A program made the position numbers and the translations under genes. From NCBI RefSeq assembly GCF_036647415.1, contig NZ_JAVXKG010000008.1:40889-104888 (forward strand): 64,000 nt of DNA, in the 5' to 3' direction. Below are positions 59,988 to 64,000 of this stretch, piece by piece (within the stretch, counting starts at the first letter, position 1; every line of letters begins with the position of its first letter). Source of the stretch: Empedobacter sp036647415 (lineage in GTDB: Bacteria; Bacteroidota; Bacteroidia; Flavobacteriales; Weeksellaceae). The notes under the pieces were generated by a model. It was not told the origin of the DNA and did not search any database. It was given only the letters and a program-made list of their open reading frames with translations.

Positions 59988-60449
59988 ATGAAAAATTTCG
60001 AAATCAGAATTTTCGCTTTACAACTTGTTGCAAGTATTTTATTATTTTTAGGATTACAACAACTTTTTGTTTTGGCAGAAATGGAGTTAATCGAATTAAT
60101 ACATTCCGTAGGGCAAGATAATTTTGCTTTTTATGCTAGAAAAAGTGATGAATTTGGTATCAGTAATAAACTGAAAAACTTAGCTACCGCAAAACTTATT
60201 TTAAGCTTAATTGGGTTTATTTTGGCTTATATTATTTCCTCTGTTATCAACTACAAAAGAGGCTACGATTGGAAAATGTCAGTTTTTGTAGTCATTCTTT
60301 GTTTTGTCGTTTATCAATTCAAAATTATTGATCTTCCAACTAAATATTTTATCAATCAAAGTCTGGAAATAGCCTACATCGGAACATCTATTTTTGCAAT
60401 CATCATAAGTTTTATCGTCTATTTTATTAGTTATCGTATAAAACCATAA
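59988..60449 (+). CDS. Small membrane protein, unknown function
   Basis: A 153-residue protein with four membrane segments (about 9-27, 61-85, 96-112 and 126-149) and a short periplasmic or cytosolic loop (HSVGQDNFAFYARKSDEFGISNKLKN). I recognise no family. It follows the FAD oxidoreductase after 15 bases and precedes the ABC-F gene; the former may share its transcript. Confidence 0.7.
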   Translation: MKNFEIRIFALQLVASILLFLGLQQLFVLAEMELIELIHSVGQDNFAFYARKSDEFGISNKLKNLATAKLILSLIGFILAYIISSVINYKRGYDWKMSVFVVILCFVVYQFKIIDLPTKYFINQSLEIAYIGTSIFAIIISFIVYFISYRIKP

Positions 60450-60469
60450 GTTTTTAGCTCAAAACATCG

Positions 60470-60477
60470 TACTTTTG
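60470..60477 (+). promoter_or_regulatory. -7 box of the ABC-F promoter (leaderless candidate)
   Basis: TACTTTTG followed by CAAA and the ATG at 60482. The distance between box and start codon (four bases) is the same as at yidD. The -33 region is only T-rich. Confidence 0.45.
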
Positions 60478-60481
60478 CAAA

Positions 60482-62398
60482 ATGTTATTAGTACAAAATT
60501 TAGGAGTTTATTTTGCGGGTAGATATTTATTTGAAAACGTTTCGTTCCGCATCAACAAAGGAAACCGTGTTGGTTTAGTAGGGAAAAATGGAGCAGGAAA
60601 ATCTACATTACTTAAAATTTTAGCCAAAAGTCAACAATCTTCAGAAGGAGAAGTTGTCTATGAAGGCGAAGTTACAGTAGGATATTTGTCGCAAGATATT
60701 GATTTTGTACAAGGCAGAACGGTTTGGCAAGAGGCAGATTCAGCTTTTGAGCAATTGGTAGAAATACAAGATCGTATTGATTTTGTAAACAAAGAATTAG
60801 CTGAAAGAACGGATTATGAATCAGAAGAATACGGAAAATTAATTGAAGATATTTCTAATTTTACTGAACGTTTCGGACTTTTAGGTGGTTACACAAAAGA
60901 TGCAGAAATAGAGCAAATTTTAATTGGATTAGGATTCAAAAAAGGAGATTTTCATCGTCCAACAGAAGAATTTTCTGGAGGTTGGAGAATGCGAATTGAG
61001 TTGGCTAAACTATTATTGCAAAAAAATGATGTCATGCTTTTAGATGAGCCTACCAATCACTTGGACATCGATTCTATTGTTTGGTTAGAGGAATTTTTGA
61101 AAGATTATCCAGGAGCTGTCGTATTGGTTTCGCATGACCGTCAATTTTTGGACAATGTAACCAATCGTACCATCGAAATTGCAAACCGTCATATTTCTGA
61201 TTTTAAAGCAAATTATACACGTTATTTAGAATTGCGTGAAGATCGTTTGATAAAATTAGAGCAAGCGCAGAAAAATCAAGAACAAATGATAAAGCATACG
61301 GAAGATTTGATTTCAAAATTCCGTGCAAAAGCCAGTAAAGCTTCTATGGCGCAATCATTAATCAAAAAATTAGAGAAAATAGACCGTATCGAAATCGAAA
61401 GTGATGATGTAACTAAGATGAATATTCGTTTTGTAGACGCTGTTCAGCCTGGTAAAGTTATTTTTGAATTAGATAATGTTGGTGTTGCTTTTGGCGATCA
61501 TCAAGTTTTTGATAATGTTTCGTTTTATGTAAGTCGTGGTGAAAAAGTTGCTTTTGTTGGTCAAAATGGTCAAGGAAAAACGACTTTATCTCGTGCAATT
61601 ATAGAAGAACAAAAACATTCGGGAAGCATAAAACATGGTCATAATGTAGAAATCGGATATTTTGCTCAAAACCAAGCGCATGTTCTGAATGATAAATTAA
61701 CAGTTTTAGAAGAAGCAGAAAATTCTGCAACAGAAGAAACACGTAAATATGTTCGCGATTATTTAGGAGCATTTATGTTTGGTGGCGATGCTGCTGAGAA
61801 AAAGGTTTCTGTACTTTCTGGTGGTGAACGAAATCGTTTAGCTTTATGTAAATTATTGTTACGTCCATTCAATGTTTTAATCATGGATGAGCCGACGAAT
61901 CACTTGGATATTGTATCAAAAGAATTATTGAAAAAAGCACTTCAAAAATATACAGGAACGTTGATTTTAGTTTCGCATGACCGTGAATTTTTAGAAGGTT
62001 TGGTGGACAAAGTTTTTGATTTCCGTAATGGTCAAGTAAAAGAATATCTTTCTGGTATTGATGATTATTTAGCACAAATAAAAGCCGGAAGTTTCCGTGA
62101 AGTTGAGAAAGGGAATGGTTTGGCTGCACCAAAAGAAGAAAAACCGATTGAAGTTAAAATAGAACAAGCAAAAAGAGTTTTATCTTTTGAAGAAGAAAAA
62201 GAGCAAAAAAGACTGAAAAATAAATTATCTCGCATAGAATCAGAAATTTCAGAATTTGAAACAAAAGTTGCAGATTTAGAAAAGAAATTACATTCAGGTT
62301 CTCAAAATCAAGCAGAATTGGATAATTATTCAAAATTAAAAACTGATTTAGATAATAAAATGTTAGAATGGGAGGAAGTTTCTGAACAAATTTTCTAA
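60482..62398 (+). CDS. ABC-F family ATPase
   Basis: Soluble twin-ATPase of the ABC-F class; relatives act on ribosomes (Uup, EttA) or give antibiotic resistance by target protection. The 638 residues contain two nucleotide-binding domains: Walker A GKNGAGKST (about 36-44) and GQNGQGKTT (about 362), signatures EFSGGWRMRIELAKLL and LSGGERNRLALCKLL, and two Walker B/H-loop regions (LLDEPTNHLDI, LIMDEPTNHLD, each with SHDR). The linker carries a charged helical arm (LEQAQKNQEQMIKHTEDL), and the C-terminus is a coiled coil (IESEISEFETKVADLEKKL), which places it nearest to Uup. No membrane segments. Confidence 0.93.
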   Translation: MLLVQNLGVYFAGRYLFENVSFRINKGNRVGLVGKNGAGKSTLLKILAKSQQSSEGEVVYEGEVTVGYLSQDIDFVQGRTVWQEADSAFEQLVEIQDRIDFVNKELAERTDYESEEYGKLIEDISNFTERFGLLGGYTKDAEIEQILIGLGFKKGDFHRPTEEFSGGWRMRIELAKLLLQKNDVMLLDEPTNHLDIDSIVWLEEFLKDYPGAVVLVSHDRQFLDNVTNRTIEIANRHISDFKANYTRYLELREDRLIKLEQAQKNQEQMIKHTEDLISKFRAKASKASMAQSLIKKLEKIDRIEIESDDVTKMNIRFVDAVQPGKVIFELDNVGVAFGDHQVFDNVSFYVSRGEKVAFVGQNGQGKTTLSRAIIEEQKHSGSIKHGHNVEIGYFAQNQAHVLNDKLTVLEEAENSATEETRKYVRDYLGAFMFGGDAAEKKVSVLSGGERNRLALCKLLLRPFNVLIMDEPTNHLDIVSKELLKKALQKYTGTLILVSHDREFLEGLVDKVFDFRNGQVKEYLSGIDDYLAQIKAGSFREVEKGNGLAAPKEEKPIEVKIEQAKRVLSFEEEKEQKRLKNKLSRIESEISEFETKVADLEKKLHSGSQNQAELDNYSKLKTDLDNKMLEWEEVSEQIF

Positions 62399-62421
62399 AA
62401 TTTTATCAAAATAAAATAATT

Positions 62422-62452
62422 AAAGTGTTGCGATTTCGTAACACTTTTTTTT
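62422..62452 (+). terminator. ABC-F gene terminator
   Basis: Stem AAAGTGTTGCG / CGTAACACTTT with one wobble pair and loop ATTT, plus a T run. Confidence 0.82.
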
Positions 62453-62494
62453 GTGGAAAAAAGTTATCTTTAATAAACTTTAAAAACCTAAAAG

Positions 62495-63190
62495 ATGAGT
62501 GAATATACAATTAGTCAATTCATAGAGAAAACAAAGCAAAATGATGCTGAACATGATTATTTTGAGTTAGAGAAACCTCAAATGCTCGAAATTAATTTGA
62601 AAAATCAAGCTGTTTGGACAAAAGCAGGAAGTATGGTTGCCTACACAGGAAGCATTAATTTTGAGCGAGAAGGCATGTTGTCTGGTGGATTAGGAAAATT
62701 CTTGAAGAAAACTTTTTCTGGAGAAGGTGCAAAATTGATGAAAGCCGAAGGTTCAGGACGACTTTATGTGGCAGATTCTGGGAAAAAAGTTCAGATTTTA
62801 CAAATGAACATCGAATCTATTTGTGTGAATGGAAACGATGTTTTGGCACATGATCAATCCTTAAAAAGTGATATTACGATGCTGAAAAGTATTGCAGGAA
62901 TGATGGCTGGAGGATTATTTCAAGTAAAATTATCTGGTTCGGGTATGGTTGCAATTTCTACACATGGCGATCCATTGACGTTATTGGTAACGCCCGAAAA
63001 TCCTGTTTTCACAGATCCTAACGCAACTGTTGCTTGGTCTGGGAACCTTTCTCCAGAACTAAAATCCAATGTATCATTCAAGAGTCTTATGGGACGTGGA
63101 AGTGGTGAAGAATTTCAAATGAAATTTTCTGGTAGCGGTTGGGTTTTAATTCAGCCTTATGAGGAAGTTTATATGCAAGAGAGTAAATAA
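62495..63190 (+). CDS. AIM24 family protein (TIGR00266-like)
   Basis: A 231-residue soluble protein of the AIM24/TIGR00266 group, built from repeated beta units. Typical elements are MLEINLKNQAVWTKAGSMVAYTGSINFEREG, GEGAKLMKAEGSGRLYVAD, LFQVKLSGSGMVAISTHGDPLTL and FQMKFSGSGWVLIQPYEEVY. Function of bacterial members is not known; yeast Aim24 is mitochondrial. It lies before a DNA glycosylase-like gene, three bases away, probably in one transcript. Confidence 0.87.
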   Translation: MSEYTISQFIEKTKQNDAEHDYFELEKPQMLEINLKNQAVWTKAGSMVAYTGSINFEREGMLSGGLGKFLKKTFSGEGAKLMKAEGSGRLYVADSGKKVQILQMNIESICVNGNDVLAHDQSLKSDITMLKSIAGMMAGGLFQVKLSGSGMVAISTHGDPLTLLVTPENPVFTDPNATVAWSGNLSPELKSNVSFKSLMGRGSGEEFQMKFSGSGWVLIQPYEEVYMQESK

Positions 63191-63193
63191 AAA

Positions 63194-63673
63194 ATGGTTA
63201 AACAATCATTTTCACCCATTATAGCAAGCGAGCCAAGGATTTTAATTCTTGGCTCTTTGCCTGGTGATTTATCCATTGAGATGAATCAATATTATGGTCA
63301 TCCAAGAAATAGATTTTGGAGAATTATGTTTACAATTTATAAGGAAGATTTTTCTGAAGATTATCAAATCAGAGAAAGATTGATTCAGAATAATCATTTT
63401 GCACTTTGGGATGTGGCATATTCTGCAACGAGAAAAGGAAGTATGGATGTTGATATATTAGATGTTGTTCCGAATAAAATTGATGAATTACTGAAAAAAT
63501 ATCCAACAATTCGTCAACTAATTTTTAATGGCAAGAAAGCCGAACAACTTTTCAAGAAACATTTTGAACAGAAATCAACCATAATTTACACTTCTTTACC
63601 AAGTACAAGTCCAGCAAATGCTCAATTTTCTCCCGATAGATTAATCGAAATTTGGAAAAAAGCCCTGATTTGA
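63194..63673 (+). CDS. DNA-deoxyinosine glycosylase-like protein (uracil-DNA glycosylase superfamily)
   Basis: A 159-residue member of the uracil-DNA glycosylase superfamily, closest to the deoxyinosine (hypoxanthine) glycosylases of the MUG/TDG side. Its features are IIASEPRILILGSLPGDLSIEMNQYYGHPRNRFWRIM (N-terminal motif with GSLPG and the YYGHPRNRFW segment typical of this subfamily), ALWDVAYSATRKGSMD and the C-terminal SLPSTSPANA motif that inserts into DNA. It would excise deaminated adenine from DNA. Substrate assignment is by homology. Confidence 0.85.
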   Translation: MVKQSFSPIIASEPRILILGSLPGDLSIEMNQYYGHPRNRFWRIMFTIYKEDFSEDYQIRERLIQNNHFALWDVAYSATRKGSMDVDILDVVPNKIDELLKKYPTIRQLIFNGKKAEQLFKKHFEQKSTIIYTSLPSTSPANAQFSPDRLIEIWKKALI

Positions 63674-63801
63674 GGATGAAATTATCAATCAAAGAAAATA
63701 AATTAAAAAAAGTTTTAAAAAATATTTAGAGCTAAATTTTTTAAGTTGAGAAACTTAGAATATAAAGTAATAAAAACATTAAAAAATTATCTCCTAAAAG
63801 T

Positions 63802-63831
63802 TTTGTAATTAAAAAACCTACTCTATATTTG
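63802..63831 (+). promoter_or_regulatory. tRNA operon promoter (TTTG-N18-TATATTTG)
   Basis: TTTG at 63802-63805 and TATATTTG at 63824-63831, spacer 18. Both halves are exact. Transcription would start a few bases before the tRNA-Gly gene. The gap 63674-63801 holds nothing else I can see. Confidence 0.75.
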
Positions 63832-63841
63832 CACTCACAAC

Positions 63842-63914
63842 GCGGGAATAGCTCAATTGGTAGAGCGTCAGCCTTCCAAGCTGAATGTTGCGAGTTCGAG
63901 TCTCGTTTCCCGCT
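63842..63914 (+). tRNA. tRNA-Gly (anticodon TCC)
   Basis: 73 bases folding as a full cloverleaf. The acceptor arm is GCGGGAA / TTCCCGC, the D arm GCTC...GAGC, the anticodon arm TCAGC-CTTCCAA-GCTGA (loop with TCC) and the T arm GCGAG-TTCGAGT-CTCGT. The discriminator is T. No CCA is encoded. It reads GGA and GGG codons of glycine. Confidence 0.95.
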
Positions 63915-63946
63915 CTTTGAAATATTAGATTCAAAAATCAAATTTT

Positions 63947-64000
63947 GCCTTGGTGGTGGAATTGGTAGACACGCAGGACTTAAAATCCTGTGTCCATTAG
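63947..64000 (+). tRNA. tRNA-Leu (anticodon TAA), cut by the window end
   Basis: The first 54 bases of a class II tRNA: acceptor GCCTTGG, D arm GTGG...GGTAGACAC, anticodon arm CAGGA-CTTAAAA-TCCTG with anticodon TAA (reads UUA, the favoured Leu codon in this A+T-rich DNA), then the start of the long variable arm. The 3' part lies outside the window. 32 bases after tRNA-Gly and likely co-transcribed. Confidence 0.92.

Noticed and set aside
63741..63941. Minus-strand open frame of 66 codons across the tRNA-Gly gene
   Set aside because: It is the antisense of the tRNA (its RDSNSQHSAWKADALPIE stretch is a well-known translation artefact over tRNA genes).
1..64000. Prophage, defence island, CRISPR array, biosynthetic cluster or replication origin
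   Set aside because: Gene content is core metabolism, division, envelope and secretion throughout; base composition and codon style look uniform and no dnaA-box cluster or array was seen.

Overview
The window looks like a low-G+C chromosomal segment of a member of the Bacteroidota, class Flavobacteriia. The evidence is a complete gldKLMN set (type IX secretion and gliding motor), a secreted protease ending in a type IX sorting domain, a TonB-dependent receptor of the outer-membrane beta-barrel type, many SCxx-type lipoproteins, a near absence of Shine-Dalgarno sequences, and promoters of the form TTTG-N18..21-TAnnTTTG. Weeksellaceae (Empedobacter/Chryseobacterium relatives) is my best guess for the family, but that is inference from gene order and protein style and not a match I could run. 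Nearly all of the window is core genome. I see no prophage, insertion sequence, CRISPR array or defence island.

Layout. 1-8.4 kb: a truncated gene of unknown function, xerD, a Nudix hydrolase, two GNAT acetyltransferases, a DUF4136 lipoprotein, a coiled-coil lipoprotein, exonuclease III, a DUF2807 lipoprotein, a FadL-like outer-membrane protein and a Trp/Tyr/Gly-rich lipoprotein with Arg-rich repeats. 8.4-19.7 kb: proS, a Spy-like periplasmic protein, a large TonB-dependent receptor, the yidD-lgt-mscL set, a thioredoxin-like protein, rarA, aroQ and an alpha/beta hydrolase-engB pair. 19.9-35.4 kb: an uninterrupted division and cell wall (dcw) cluster in the order mraZ-rsmH-ftsL-ftsI-murE-mraY-murD-ftsW-murG-murC-ftsQ-ftsA-ftsZ, mostly with overlapping or abutting genes. 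35.4-41.5 kb: yqeY, rlpA, mqo, an RDD protein and groES/groEL with a four-helix-bundle gene inserted between them. 41.6-49.3 kb: the sorting-domain metalloprotease with a lipoprotein partner, then the minus-strand run miaB-sigma54 regulator-lptE-TPR protein-secG. 49.4-58.8 kb: a membrane protein, topA, a ureohydrolase-fold protein that has lost its metal ligands, and gldK-gldL-gldM-gldN. 58.9-64 kb: an FAD oxidoreductase, a small membrane protein, an ABC-F ATPase, an AIM24-like protein, a deoxyinosine glycosylase-like protein, and tRNA-Gly(TCC) and tRNA-Leu(TAA, cut by the window edge).

How it works together. The dcw cluster supplies peptidoglycan precursors (murC, D, E, G, mraY), the septal synthase (ftsW, ftsI) and the Z ring (ftsA, ftsZ). 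Its first gene, mraZ, is preceded by three TGGTA boxes exactly 10 bp apart that look like its own operator. lgt, yidD, secG and lptE serve envelope biogenesis. gldKLMN power and assemble the type IX system, whose likely cargo (the metalloprotease) lies 10 kb away.

The points most worth a second look are: (1) the four-helix-bundle gene inside groESL, bounded on both sides by degenerate 7-bp tandem repeats; (2) a strand-asymmetric gap between rarA and aroQ, with 111 bases free of C, GTTTAGGT and GGTTGGTT repeats, and a minus-strand sigma54-like motif plus terminator that could make a G-poor small RNA; (3) the MraZ-type operator; (4) the conserved-position but catalytically dead arginase-fold gene just upstream of gldK; (5) promoter boxes nested in the preceding gene's terminator; and (6) candidate leaderless transcripts at abc-f and yidD.
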